A DNA stretch of 64,000 nucleotides from Cacajao melanocephalus. Its lineage: Eukaryota; Chordata; Mammalia; Primates; Pitheciidae. Position 1 is the first letter of the stretch. The number at the start of each line of letters is the position of its first letter. The DNA lies in NCBI GenBank assembly GCA_963573385.1, contig CAUYLG010026961.1:1-64000 (forward strand), given 5' to 3'. The translations under genes and the position numbers were made by a program. The notes beneath the pieces are model-generated. The model was not told the DNA's origin, did not search any database, and saw only the letters and a list, made by a program, of their open reading frames with translations. Positions 37,994 through 50,899 of the stretch are shown here, in pieces.

Positions 37994-38404
37994 TGATATC
38001 GTTTGGATTTGTATCCCTGCACAAATGTCACGTTCAGTTGTAATCCCCAGTGTTGGAGGTGGGGTCTGGTAGGTGATTGGATCTTGAGGGTGGATCCTTT
38101 GTAAATGGTTTAGCATCATCCCCTTGGTGCTGTTCCTGTAACAGAGGTCTCACATGATCTGGTTGTTTAAAAGTGTGTAACACCGCTGGCCACAACAACC
38201 CTTCCTCCTGCTCCAGACATGTGAGAGGTATTTGTTTCTCCTTCAACTTCCATCATTACTGTAAGTTTCCTGAGACCTCCCCCAAAACAGAAGCTTCTAT
38301 GCTGGTTGTATAGACTGCAGAACTGTGAGCTGATGAAACTTCTTTTCTTTATAAATTACCTAGACTCAGATATTTTTATAGCAATGCAAAAGCAATCTAA
38401 TACA
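37994..38404 (+). mobile_element. THE1/MST-type MaLR LTR, directly abutting the previous one
   Basis: It starts TGATATCGTTTGGATTTG and ends CTAATACA at 38404. It contains 'gtgttggaggtggggtctg', 'gtttagcatcatccccttg', 'ttaaaagtgtgtaacacc' and 'taaattacctagactcag'. It is a solo LTR inserted at the 3' tip of the preceding LTR; flanks GAATG and GAAAT match only partly. Confidence 0.88.
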
Positions 38405-39539
38405 GAAATCTCTTTAATAATTGATTTTTATACTCATTATAAGACAGATTTGAGGTTGGGTACCAATTTTAGGTTTCCCTTCTATTTTCACTGCTTGAGA
38501 ATCTACACAAAATGTCAATGAGGAAGGAATCCTCCACTGATGATTCCTAACCGTGCAGGGAGATACTAATTTGTATTTAGAGGTAAACACTTATTATATA
38601 TAAAACCACACTCAGTGCACTCTGAAATGTGCCGTGTTGTATATCCACCTTTACATGGACCAGTGCCTATTGCAGAAAAAATGAGACAGCTCATTTAAGT
38701 TAATCTGGCTTTTGGTGTTCAAAGTTTATCATTCTAGATGTTCTGGACAGCACCAAGATAGGCTACAATATATGATGTAATGATTTTTTTTATACTTCAT
38801 CAGCCAACATGAAGATAAATTGTATTGAACTAGCAGGTGTCCAGCTGAAGAGTGCTTAAACTGTTAGTGTAAAGCTGAAACTTCAATATGCTAGGAGAGG
38901 AGCCAGGTTTTATTATTGGTGATACAGTTTGATTGGATAAATTCTAACGATTTTAGCTAAACCCTCCAGCTTTGTAGTAATTATGAAGTAGAATAAAGTG
39001 GGAGAAATCCAACCACAGAGGAATGTAAAAATAAGAATTTAAAAACTTAAATATTACAAAGGTCAGCTTCTTCATGAGAAGACAAACATATCTGCATCTT
39101 AATTAAATTATGGGACTGGAAAAATAATTTATGTACCATCTGGTCCTTCTCACAGTTTAGGAAGAAGAGAAAATGGAAAAAAATGGATTCTCTCTCTGAT
39201 GTTGTCATTACTTTTCTGTGGAAACTTGGCAAATAACACATCTCTCCAGACTTCAGTATTCTTTTCTATAAAATTTTTATTAGATAAGACGATTTGATAG
39301 ACTTTACTTTTGGAGAATTTTGTTAATAATTTTTGGAGATTTGGTGTATGTAAATAAGCTATTATAAAAGTAACTAAATTCTATTTGCACAACATTTTAA
39401 AGAGAAAAATGTTATATGCCAAGTCTATACATTATTAATCTTATTGACAGTTTTAAATTTACCAGTGACTATACTAGCTTTTGCCATACATTTTCTATTT
39501 TAACATTCATTCTAGCATTTAGATTGTAGTTTTACTTTT
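38405..39539. other. No recognised feature
   Basis: AT-rich unique sequence. Confidence 0.5.
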
Positions 39540-39680
39540 CTTGTCTTTTAACAGAAACGAAACTGAGGCTTAGATAGTGTAACCTACTCATAATTTCACT
39601 GTTGGTAATAGCTAGAGCTTGGATACACCAGGCAAAGTGACTATGGATGCTGTGGTCTTAACCAATGTGCTATGATAATA
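39540..39680 (-). mobile_element. MIR SINE
   Basis: Antisense MIR: 'gaaactgaggcttagatag', 'taatagctagagcttgg', 'gctgtggtcttaaccaatgtgctat' in consensus order. Confidence 0.85.
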
Positions 39681-39844
39681 AATTAGTACCGCGCTATGTG
39701 TGTGGTAAGTTCCAGTGGTAGAACAATAAAGTCAACTGTAAACTCTGTAGTAAATGCTTATTGTAGTAAATTCCAAATCACAGAAATTTTTTCCATTTTT
39801 ACTACCTGCTATAATTCAAAGATTAGTATTTGGCAGACAGGTAC

Positions 39845-40910
39845 TGAAAAAATAAAGTAATGATGGAGAGATTAGTTCTACTAGATATTTAAACATTCTG
39901 TAAATCCTCTAAAATTAAAGGCATGTAGAGCCATATGACCAAACCAATGGAATGGATTAAAATACTCAGAAAAAAATCAAAGAATAGTTTAAAACCTAAT
40001 ATTCGGTAAGATTTGCATTTCAAAATCCTTCAAATTACATAAACTTTTTCATGAATGGTATTGGAACAACTGTATAGCCACTTAGAAAAAGAAAAATTGA
40101 ATCTATAACACATACCACGCAACAGGATAATCCCCAACTCTTTCAATGATGTAAATATAAAAATAAAATCATACAAGCATAAGAAGTAAATGTGAGTAAA
40201 TTTATTTGTTATCCGGGATTGGGGCCAGCTTTTCTAAATTTATCTTAAAAAATTAGAAAAATAAAATATTGATAATGTGGCTACATAAAAGCAAAAGAAA
40301 AATGTTTTGCATGACAGAAACATCATAGGCAAAATCAAAAGACAATAACAAACTGGAAGAAGAAATCTGTAACTTTTATCTCAGATAAGTAACTAATAAC
40401 AATTAAGATTTTAAAAGATCTTTAGAAGAATATTGTCCAATATAATAAAATATTCAGAGATTTACAATGTTAAAAGTAGACTTAAGCATATGAAAATATG
40501 TTGAGATGCAATTAAATCTTTACAGAGATATAATTCTTTAGATTTCAGATTGGCAAAATCCAAAAACTTGTCAGCACACTCTTTAAAGAAATGCTAGAAA
40601 AATGGGTGTTCTCAAAATTGCTGGTGGGAATGGCAAATGAAACAAATTCTATGGCAATGAATTAGGAAATATTTAACACATGTTTATACCATTTTATCAT
40701 GTTATCTAAAAACCTCCAGTTCTAGGACTTTACCATGAAAATGCTATGCCAAAACTATAAACCCATATAAAAAGTTATTTGTATAAGTGAAATATTGGAA
40801 ATAACGCAAATATTCACTCATAAGAGATTGTTGCATACACTCTAAGACATCCAAACAATTTCATATTATCAAATTATTTAAAATGAGAAAAGTATATACT
40901 GTTTCAATTC
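39845..40910 (+). mobile_element. Old L1 (L1M/L1ME) ORF2 C-terminal and 3' region, sense
   Basis: 'catatgaccaaaccaatgg', 'gataatgtggctacataaaa', 'gacaataacaaactggaag', 'gcatatgaaaatatgttgag', 'aaaattgctggtgggaatgg', 'agttctaggactttaccatg' and 'tgaaatattggaaataacg' follow the end of L1 ORF2 and its 3' flank. Heavily diverged. Confidence 0.8.
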
Positions 40911-41879
40911 ATGATTAATCATCCTCTCCCTCACCTTCTAATAAAATGCACTTTTGAATTGCTATTCCAAAAGAAAGAAGAAGTAAATCTTACAATTTTC
41001 TAATATATACCTACCTCTTAGTTCCTATTTAATCATGGCTTGAACATGTGTCAACTTCTTTGTGTGGTATTCTAGAACAAACATTGTAGATTTTGTCTTT
41101 AAATAATCTGTTTAATTATCATTAAAAAGTAAAAGCACTTCTTTCAAACACATCTAGATAAAAATAATTATTGTAAGAAATAAGGAAGAATACAAGTCAG
41201 TTTGACTTATACACAGAAAATTTTAACTTAGTTACATCACATTTTACCTCAATTTTGAGTATTTCAACTAAGTCAAATGACTTTCTATCCATATAAAATG
41301 AACTCTGCCAGTACTTTCATATGCAAGAACTTATTAATGTGTAACATTTGAGACCATTTTCAAGGGATGAATTAGGACAAAAAATGCATTAAGACAAAAA
41401 TTGTAGAAAATTTTGAGTAAGAAACGTGGTGAATATCATTTTTTCTTCTTAATTCAATGTGTCTGCCCAGAGGCCAACACACTTCCAGGCACTTCATTTC
41501 TTTCCTTATTTACTCACCCTTTTTACAGAAGAATGTGAATATTTGAAAGATCCTTATAAAGGAATAACCATAAATAGGAGCCTTTTAGGTCAATCCATGG
41601 TTCTTAAGAACTCATGATTGAAGAAGCAAAATTAATAGAATCCTTCTTAGTCACTGCAAGCTCAAAATTATTATTCAGTGCAATAAAATCACGTCTTTTT
41701 ATAAACTTTTACAATGATAAAGTATAAAAATTTGATTCTTTCACTCTGAAGATTGACACAGTTTTTTGAAAAGGCTTACTACAAAAGACATGGGGTACAT
41801 CTAAAAAAGAAACATTAAAAATGCTTAGTAACAAAAACAAAAGTGACACCATATTATGAATCTAGGAAACCTACTTCTT
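40911..41879. other. No recognised feature
   Basis: AT-rich unique sequence. Confidence 0.5.
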
Positions 41880-44800
41880 TTTAATAAAACATACTTTTAA
41901 ATTGCGGTAAAATGCACTGAAACTCTATGTCCACTAAACAGTAACTCTGCATTCTTCCCTCCACCTTATTTCTGAACAACCATCATTCTATTTTCTGTCT
42001 TTATAAATTTGACTAATTCAGGTAACTCAGATAAGTGGAATTATAGATTTGTCTTTTTGTGAGGGGCCTTTTCCACTTAATATAATCCCTTCAGTGTTTA
42101 TTAATGTAGTCTATGTCAGAATTCTCTTCACTTCTAAGGCTGAATAATACTCCATTTTATGTATATACCATATTTTTGAGGTCAGAGGACACATTGGTTG
42201 CTTCCATGTTATAACAAATATAAATAATACTCCTGTGAAAATGGTTGTGCAAATATATTTTAAATATCTTTCTTTCAGTTCTTTTGGGCATATATCAAAA
42301 AATGTATCATGATAATTTTATATTTAGATTTATTGAGAAACCAACATGTATTTTCCATATTGACAATATCATTTTACATTCTTGCAAGCAGTACACAGAG
42401 TTCCCATTTCTCTGTGCACTCATCAAGAGTAGTTATTTTTCTGTTTTGTTACTTTATAGTAGTCATCTTAATGAGTATGTGGTGGTATCTCATTGTGGTT
42501 TTGATTTGTATTCTTATAATGATTAATTATATTGATCATCTTTTCATGTGCTTATTACCTATCCATATGTTTTTTGGAAAAATGTCTACTCAAGACCTTT
42601 GCCCATTTTTAAATCTGAGTTTATGTTGTTGTTGTAGAGTTGTCAGACTTTTATACATATTTCTGGACATTATTTCCTTACAGATATATGATTTGTAAAT
42701 ATACTCTCCCATTCTGTGGGTTGTCTTTTTAATTTGTTGTTAGTGACTTTTGATACAAGAAGATATTTCATTTTTCATGAAGTCCAATTTATCTTTCTTT
42801 AGTTGCCTGTGTCTTTGGAACCATATCCCAGAAACCAATGTCAGGAAAATTTGCCCTATTTTTCTCATATTATTTTACAGTTTTTATGCACTTATGTTTA
42901 GGTCTTGGATAAATATTGTGTTAATGTTGTACATGGTGTTAGGTAAGGGTCTGAATTCATTCATTTGCCTGTGGATATTCCATTTTCCAAGTGCCATTTC
43001 TTTAAAAGATTATCCTTCTCTCATTGATTATGTTGGCAACCTTGTCAAAAATCAGTTTACCATATATGGAAGAGCGTATTTCTGCATTATCTATGATGTT
43101 TCCTTAGACTACTTATTTTAAATCATGCCAATAGCACACTGTTTTGATTACTGTAGCTTTGTAGTAAGTTTTAAAATCAGTAAGTTGGAGTCCTCCAGAT
43201 TTTTTTTTTCCAAGACTGTTTTAACTATTAAGGGTTACTTGAAATCTCATATACATTTTATGATGGGTTTTTCTATTTCTGCAGAAGGATCAATGAGATT
43301 TTGCTAGAGATTGCATTAAATTTGTAGATTGCTTTGGGTAATATTGGTAACAATGTTAAGTCTTCCAATTGATAAACATAGAATTTCTTTGCATTTATTT
43401 ATGTCTTCTTCAACAATGTTTTATAATTTTTTATTGTAAGTATCTTTCATCTCTGGTTAATTTCCACTTTTTTTTTTGATGCTATCACAAATAAAATTAT
43501 TTTCTTAATTTCCTTTTCAGATTGTTTATTGTTAGTGAATAGAAATGCAACTGATTTGGGTGTATTGACTTTTTATCTTGCTTTGCTGATGAATTTATTA
43601 GTTCTAACAGTTTTTTTGTTTTTAATTTTTGTAAAATCTTTAGGGTTTTCTGTATATGATCATATCATCTGTGAACAGAGATATAAAATAATAATAAATA
43701 GCATCCAGAAACATATTTGCCTTGTTTCTGACCTTGAGGGAAAAGCTTTCAGTCTTTTGCCATTAAGTAAAATAGTTGCAGTAGGTTTTCAATACATGGC
43801 TGATATGGTTTGGCTGTGTCCTCACCCAAAATCTCATCTTGAATTTTAATCCCCATAATTCCCAAGTGTCATAGATGGGATCAGGTGGAGGTAATTGTAT
43901 TATGGGGGAAGTTTCCCCTATACTGTTCTCATGATAGTGAGTGAATTCTCAGGAGATCTGATGGTTTTACTAGGGACTCTTCTCTTTTTGCTCCATTCTT
44001 CTCCTTGCTGTCCTGTGAAGAAGGTGCCTGCTTCTCCTTTGCCTCCAGCCATGATTATAAGCTTCCTGAGGCCTCCCCAGCAATGCAGAACTGTGAATCA
44101 ATTAAATCACTTTCCTTTATAAATTACCCAGTCTCAGGTATGTCTTTATAGCAGTGTGAGAATGAACTAATAAAATGGATTTTATTATGTTGAAGTTTCT
44201 GTGGATTCCTAGCTTACTGAGTATTTTTATCATGAAAGGGTGTTGAATTTTATCAATTTTTTTTCTGAATCAATTGAGATGATCACATGTATTATGTACT
44301 TCATTCTGTTAATGTGGTGTATTACATTGACCTATTTTCATATGTTGAACCATTCTTGCATTCCAGTAATAAAGCCCACTTGGTCATTGTGCATAATATA
44401 TTCAGTATGTTGCTGAGTTAAATTCACCAGCATTTTGTTAGATATTTACATCAATGTTCATAAAGGGTATTGATCTTTAGTTGTATTTTCTTGTAATGCC
44501 TTGTCAACTTTGGCATTAGGGCAAAGCTGGCTTCATAGGACAAGTTAGAAAGTGTTTCTTTCTCTTTATTTATTTATTTTTTTTGAAAACTTTGAGGAAG
44601 ATTGGTGTGTTTTTTTAAGTGTTTAAATTTACTGGTGTATGAATTCATCAAGTCTGTGATTTTGTTTGATGAGAGATTTTTGATTAATAATTCAATCACT
44701 TTACTAGTTATCAGCCTATTAAGATTTTTTTCCTTTATTCTTTGTGATTCAGTCTTTGTAAAGTTAGTGTCTCTAGAAACTTGTTCATTTCATCTAGGTT

Positions 44801-45735
44801 ATTCAATGTGTTGGTTTATAATTGTTCATAGTACTCTTTTAGTGTCTTTTTAAATTTTAGTAGTATCAGTGGTAATATCCTCACTTTTATTTCTAATTTT
44901 AACAATTTTAATATTCTCTCTTCATTTCCTGAGTTGATCTACATAACAATTTGTCTTTTTGATAGTTTTGAAGAACTAACTTATGATTTAAATGTTTTTC
45001 TCTATTTTTAATTCTCTACTTCATTTATCTCTGCTTTAACTTTCATTATTTATTTTTCAGTTACCTTTGGGTTTAATTTCTTTTTCTTTGTCTTTAATTT
45101 ATAAAATATAGTTGTTGATTAGTAATGTATTTATATAAATTTCTCCATTAGTACCATTTCCACTACCTCCCATATGTCTTGGTGTGTTATGTTTCTATTT
45201 CTACTAAAGTATTTTCAAATTTCTCTTGTGATTTATATATAATTCATTGTTTGTTTAATAGTAATTTAATTTTCAAAAATTAGCAAGTTTTCTTTTCGTT
45301 ATTGATTTCTAACTTCTTCCCACTATGTTTGAAGAAGATACTTTCTATAATATTTATATTTTACAGTCTCTTGATACTTAATTTGTGATCTGACATATGA
45401 CTTATTTCAGAGAATACCTCATGTGTGCACTTAGGAAGAATGTGTCTGCTGTTCTTGTTGGGTAAAGTGTTCTGCATATTTCTGTAAAATCTAGTTGGCT
45501 TATTGGGCTGTTCAAATTCTCTATATCCTTACTTATCTTCAATTTGATTATTCTACTCATTATTGGGAATGATATATTAAAATCTCAAACTATTATTGTA
45601 GAACTACCCAGCTTCAATTTTGTTAGTTTCTGTTTCATATATAATGGTCTGTTATTAGATCTGTAAGTAATTGTTTTCAATTTTGGGAAATGTATTCCTG
45701 GTGTTTTCTACTCCACCATCTTCCCAAGTTACCAC
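41880..45735 (-). mobile_element. Large antisense L1M, split by a THE1 LTR and apparently internally deleted
   Basis: It begins at the 3'UTR ('aaattgcggtaaaatgcac', 'ctgaacaaccatcattctat'). It passes late ORF2 ('gctgaataatactccattt', 'gtatgtggtggtatctcat'), the reverse-transcriptase region (43000-44900) and 'cccactatgtttgaagaag'. At about 45690 it shifts to 'ttctactccaccatcttccc', which reads as the reverse of an L1 5' start. ORF1 and early ORF2 would then be missing. A THE1 LTR occupies 43801-44174. Frames of 60-130 codons here are antisense shadows. Confidence 0.85.
43801..44174 (+). mobile_element. THE1-type solo LTR inserted in the antisense L1
   Basis: It runs from TGATATGGTTTGGCTGTGTC to CTAATAAA. 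It contains 'ccccataattcccaagtgtc', 'ctgttctcatgatagtgag', 'gcttcctgaggcctcccc' and 'taaattacccagtctcagg'. Flanks ATGGC (43796-43800) and ATGGA (44175-44179) are a one-mismatch 5-bp duplication. L1 text resumes on both sides. Confidence 0.93.
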
Positions 45736-46540
45736 CTGTGAACTCACTTCATTTATATGAACACATTTCATATATGTGTTTCAAAAATCATTATATAATT
45801 TCATTTTGCTTCTGTTTTTTAAATTAATCAATAACTGAATGTTTATATGTGTTTTCTTCATTGGGAAGTACAGCAAATAATATTTTTTAATACACTTTAC
45901 TTTTCCATTATAGACTTCATATTTCATAGTAACTTAGCCATATTTTGCCAACTCTCTATCTCAAATGTTATAGTTATTATTTAAAAAGTGATAAAAGCTA
46001 CTAAGATATTAACTGATAATTTATGGCTCTTTTAACAGTTAACAAGGGGTTCAAAAACCAAAACTCTATATGAAGTAATGTTTTAACAGTGTGATAATAG
46101 AAAAATTGGCGTTTTTGAGCAAAGGCTATTTGTATGTGACATCCTAGTATAATATCAGTTGTATTTATATTCATTTTACATAAATATAAAACTATTAAAG
46201 AACAAATTTGACATAAAGATGGATTTCATTATAAACTGATTTACAAGGGATTAATTACTACAATAGCAAAGGCTGGTATTGTATGGTGCTTTCATCTTTA
46301 AATAATATGAGGTCTATGATTAGTGGAATTAAGAGGGTATATACAAAAAAATTTATATTTTGTTATTCTTGTCATTTTTGCTGTTCTCATTTATTCTAGT
46401 TTTCTTTTTATTTTATTTGAATTAAGTTCTGGAGCTTATGTGTTAATGTATATCTGTCGCATACATCATTTGTCATATGTATAGAAAATTACAATGTGTT
46501 CACTCACTGTAAAGTGAAAATAAAATATTTGTGTAAAAAA
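45736..46540. other. No recognised feature
   Basis: AT-rich unique sequence ending in an A14 tract at about 46551-46565. Confidence 0.5.
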
Positions 46541-46778
46541 TTGTGTTTTTCAAAAAAAAAAAAAAAGAATGTTAGAAAACCCCCAGTTTAATGATAAACA
46601 GAGTGGAATTACTGGCACTACATCACTCTGACATTTAAGTGACTACCAGGTTTCCATTTTGGCACAAGACAAATGAGATACTTATTAAAGTCAATATGCT
46701 ATGATTCTTAGCTCTTAGAATATACTATCAGATGAGACAGTAATATATATTGATAACTATGATAGATTTTGAAATGTA

Positions 46779-46925
46779 CTATATATATATATATATTTTT
46801 TTGAGATGGAGTTTCCATCTTGTTGCCCAGGGTGGAAGGCAATGGCACAATCTCTGCTCACTGCAAGCTCTGCCTCCCAGACATGGTTTCTCATGTCTCT
46901 ACTTAAAACTAGACTAATAAAAATT
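46779..46925 (-). mobile_element. Short chimeric Alu fragment beside a (TA)n tract
   Basis: 46797-46880 is antisense Alu left arm ('gagatggagtttccatc' to 'ctctgcctcccag'). 46881-46912 ('acatggtttctcatgtctctacttaaaa') reads instead like sense-strand Alu ('acatggtgaaac...gtctctactaaaa'). (TA)n lies at 46779-46796. Confidence 0.7.
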
Positions 46926-47879
46926 ACTGTAATTAATTATCTTTAAAAAAAAGAGTTCTTATAATTGTAAGTTATAAATCCTGAAGGGCAATTGAGGTAC
47001 CTAAATGTTAAAAATACTAGTATATCTGATAATCTCCTTACTGGGCCTTTCTTTATAATAAAAAATAATGTTTATTTAAGTGAAAAAATGGTTAAAACAA
47101 CATTGTATATTAAATACTTGGTTAAACCTACAAAATATATATAGCTCTTAAGCTATTTGGTATAATATAATGTAACTCTTAATTTCTCTTTCTAGATGAA
47201 TATTTAAATGTTGCTAAAATAAGTTAAAATAATTGACCTAGTAAGGACATATGACTTTAAATACACCCAGGTACGTCCTCACATAACAAATGAAATACAT
47301 GGAGAGAAGAAAGTATTGAATAATATATACCAAATTGTTTGCAGTGATTTTTCCTTGGTGGAAAGCTTATTTTTGCTTTACTCTTTTTCTAAATTCCTGA
47401 CTTAATAAACATATACCTGAAAGCAGAGACAAATATTTTCATTAAAATGTAGACAAGCGATGCTTAAGTACAACATAGCGTGTAGTGATTCATTCAGTGA
47501 TAAGAACACCTGTACGCTTGTCATTAGGGCAGTTAGTGTCATCTGCTGTATAGTTGTATTAACAATTTAACTAATGCTCTCCTTTTAGTCAGCATCTTCT
47601 CCCAAAGGATTTCATGGAGCAGTTTCACACACTGGGTCCTCACTGGTAGTGTGGAAAAAACTTAACATTTAAGCAAAACACCTTATAGGTAGGTGTCTTA
47701 TTTTACTTCTAGTTTTTCTTCTAAGATGATACCCCTGTATTTGTGATATATATGTTCATTGGTAGTCTCCAACTCCAAAGAACAAACATAGGTACAGATG
47801 TTAAACCTCTAAAGCCTTAGCAAAACTAAAGGCAAGGAAAGGCACAAACTCAGCAAAATTCCTAATTCATACTCTGCAT
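46926..47879. other. No recognised feature
   Basis: AT-rich unique sequence. Confidence 0.5.
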
Positions 47880-48850
47880 TTTTCTGCTGGGTAAAATATC
47901 ATCATCCAAATTGGATTTCCCTCTGGCCTAATTGCTACAGACTTCCTCCAAAGGGCTTGAGGCACTCTTGTTCTACTCCTTACTGTTTGCACTCAGCCAG
48001 CCAGATTTTTTAACAAGAGTGTATGCAATGTACAAGATTAATCTTCTCCTGAAAATAGCATCCTCTAGCAGTGGATAATCCATGAAAGCCTAAAAATTAA
48101 AGGAAATCTTTTAAGTTCAAGTAAAATGAACCAGGGATTTGGTCCGTTTCTTGTTTTGCCTTTGATATTTAGATCCCTGTCTGAGCCCACTTAGACATTT
48201 GCTAGACCTCCAGGTATGAGGGATGCAGCTTTGTTTTGACATCAAAGTTCGGGGGAAGTGTAGAATGCTAATGAGCTCTGCAAGCTCCAAAGGACATGAT
48301 TAAGCTGTAATTGGTAAGCAGGTGCAACTCAGCGAAAAATCAGCAGGAGCAAACAGTCAACCTGGAAATATAAAATAAAAATAATCTCATCTGATTTGTC
48401 CTGTTTTCTTTCTTCTTTCTTTTTCTTCTTAAGATAATAATGTACAGCTAATAACTGGAGATATTGAGCCATTCATTTTTCTGCAGAGGTTGCTGATTGA
48501 GGTATTTATCAATGGCAAGCAGAACAGATCAAATATTTGTCACACAAAACTGGATTAAAAGATCGCAGATCCTGAAATGGAGATACTTCCAATTTTATGT
48601 GAGTAAAGTAGAATATTCTGTGCTCATCCTCCACCTCACCTTATTCACAAAATACTTGCCCCTGCTGCTGCTACAACAATGTATGGTCTATTGGAGTTTG
48701 TGGTCAACCCATCAATGCCAATCAAAGCAAGTCCTGAAATCCATCCCGCTGGAGTGTGTTTGCTCTGAGGAGTGAAGCCATTTGTTTGTGCAGTAGCTCA
48801 ATAGGAACTTAATGTGAAGATAATCTGATTGCCAAATTTGCTTCACAAGT
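47880..48850. promoter_or_regulatory. Candidate conserved non-coding / enhancer-like interval
   Basis: Nearly 1 kb without transposon text in a window dominated by repeats. 48240-48365 is dense in motifs of developmental enhancers: TAATGAG, GCTGTAATTGG (homeodomain core), GCAGGTG (E-box), CATCAAAG (TCF/LEF-like). Further blocks are at 48480-48560 (TTGCTGATTGAGG) and 48700-48760. A 92-codon open frame at 48497-48775 shows no domain. No promoter elements or splice signals are established. The enhancer reading is inference from motif density and lack of repeats. Confidence 0.4.
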
Positions 48851-49785
48851 AGGTAGCACCTATTTGGAAGGAGCTGAGAAAAGATTGGCACTTAAGTAAT
48901 GGGATGAAATTAAGCATGATATTGAATTGCTTTATCATGGAATGATCTACTAAAGTTATCATTACAGGGTTGCTGATTTTATTACTATCAGAACAAGAGC
49001 CTTCACTTCACCATTGAAACAAGTAAAAAAAATGCAATGAAAATATTCTAATGTAATAACTCTGCCTCCTGTGTTAACATTGAAGAGTAATATATTTGTG
49101 TTTTATTCTTTCTTTTATTTTATTTCACATGAAGATCTGAAGCATTTTTAAAAAACATTCGTGCATGTGTGTGTGTGTGTTCCTGTGGTGTCATTGTACT
49201 CTTGTTTATTACTTCTTACTGTGTTCACACTTTCATGGCATTGATGGTAATTCTATGAGACAAGAAGATTATACATTGTTGTTATTTATAATAATACATT
49301 TAGGTTTTGAAGTGTCAGAGGTAATGCGACAGCTCTCTTCTTGGGCTGATCTTGAACTCTCTACTATGACAGTGCTTTAAATATAAACTTATAGAGAGCT
49401 CAGTCCAAATTTGCCACTTTAAAATGAGCTATTCTATTATGAAGCACGTAAGAGTCCTTCTACATTATTGATTATACTAATAATCTCAGTAGCTTATCTA
49501 AAAACGCATCTCAGATTACATTAAGCTGAAGGTTTTCTTTCTTTTGTGATACCAGTAAAAGTTAATAAATTATTTTTTCCCTGGCAAGTTAGGAAAAGAT
49601 CTGAAATTCTGAAAATTTCCTTTACAGAGATCATTAGAAGTGATTTTGTCAATAATATAAAACTGTCACATCTGACTATACATATCCTCTTGTATTTCTT
49701 TAAACAATTACATCGTTTGCTTCTACCAGCAGTGACTGAGAATGTGTCATTAATGAAAACTATTTTTTTCAGAGTTTATAACTTG
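48851..49785. other. No recognised feature except a short (TG)n
   Basis: Unique sequence; (TG)n lies at about 49163-49180. Confidence 0.5.
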
Positions 49786-50130
49786 ATTCATTTTTAAAAA
49801 TCTTTTGATTATTTTGATTAGTGTTGAGCCTAATTTAAAACTTATTTATCTGTATGTCTTCAATGTATTTTCCATTTTTAATTGTCTTTATTAGGGAGCT
49901 ATTTATATTTATTAGAATATCACCTCAATGTCAAAATTGTTGATATCCAGATATTTTGCCTTTTAATATGTTTTGATATTTTTTATCTCACAGAAATTCT
50001 GTTAGCTCTAGTTTTGTTTAATATGTTTATGAACTACTATCATCTAGTTATTCATAGATTCACATATTCAACTTCTTTCAAAGATTATTTCATTCTGATT
50101 AGAAAAAAATACAGGCTCTAAAAATAAGAA
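49786..50130 (-). mobile_element. Old L1 (L1ME-like) fragment, antisense
   Basis: 'gggagctatttatatttatt', 'atcacctcaatgtcaaaatt', 'ccagatattttgccttttaa' and 'cacagaaattctgttagc' follow the antisense L1 text that reads 'agctctttatatatt ... cccattgtcaaa ... tgccttttaa ... cagaaattttgt'. Confidence 0.6.
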
Positions 50131-50689
50131 ACTATATACAAAACATAATAGTACCATCATCCCACCAGAAGAAATACCTATTGATTTATTTCTGCCTGTT
50201 ACTTAATCTCGTTATCATGTGCATTTGAATGCATACATATGCACCTCTGAACACGCCATACCATGCCCACTTGGCCTAGCTGGAACTACCTGTTCTGGCA
50301 TTCCTTTCATCGCACAATTCCAAATTAGGCTTGACCATAGATACATTTGAGCAAAACTGGAAGGTATAAGTGACAAGGCAGATGAAGGATTCTCTGGAGG
50401 AAGGTCAAGGGCCCACAGCACAGTGATGATTCACACTTTGCTGCTGATCTGCCAGCTGATCTCACCAGATTATCTCCTTCAGCTTGTTGAGTTCCTGGGC
50501 CAACCACGTGTGCATCACTGTTGCAAAAGATAGTACATTGTCCTGTATGTCATCTGTGTCATTGAGGTTAGCGGCCCTAAGAGACAGATGTGGGTTTCTG
50601 TTTCCTTTCTTAAGTTCCAATTTGTCCATTTTGTTCCATTTGGCCTAAATCTTTCTCAATTTGCATCCAGTATTTTTGTTTTGTTTTCC
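50131..50689. other. Unassigned, less AT-rich block
   Basis: No family recognised; possibly the body of the LTR whose 3' end may follow at about 50690. Minus-strand frames of 60-68 codons carry no domain. Confidence 0.35.
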
Positions 50690-50870
50690 TGACTGCCAGT
50701 CCCACTGACCTGTAATGACTTTGGGCTCATCATCAGACTCAGAGGCAATGGTTTCTCTTAGACTTCTCTCTTCTCTGCCAGCTTCCACAACTGTGTAAGG
50801 ATTGAACCCTATGGAAAATTCCTTATTTATTTTACACAAAGTGGTTCTGTTTTTCTAATGAAATGCTATT
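50690..50870 (+). mobile_element. Possible LTR 3' end (ERVL/MaLR-like)
   Basis: 'ctgactgccagtcccac', 'gactttgggctcatcatc', 'ccacaactgtgtaagg', 'aattccttatttattttac' and 'gtggttctgtttttctaatg' resemble the terminal 150 bp of a common LTR ('gactgcc ... acttgccagcc ... caattccttaaaataaat ... ggttctgtttctctgg'). Confidence 0.4.
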
Positions 50871-50899
50871 GACAAGGCATATGAAATATTAAAGAAAAA

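Noticed and set aside
42245..43121. Series of hydrophobic open frames resembling membrane proteins
   Set aside because: Antisense L1 ORF2 is T-rich and yields F/I/L/Y-rich translations. The DNA follows L1 consensus.
48497..48775. Possible small protein of 92 codons
   Set aside because: No domain or initiation context stands out. The interval is better explained as candidate non-coding regulatory DNA.
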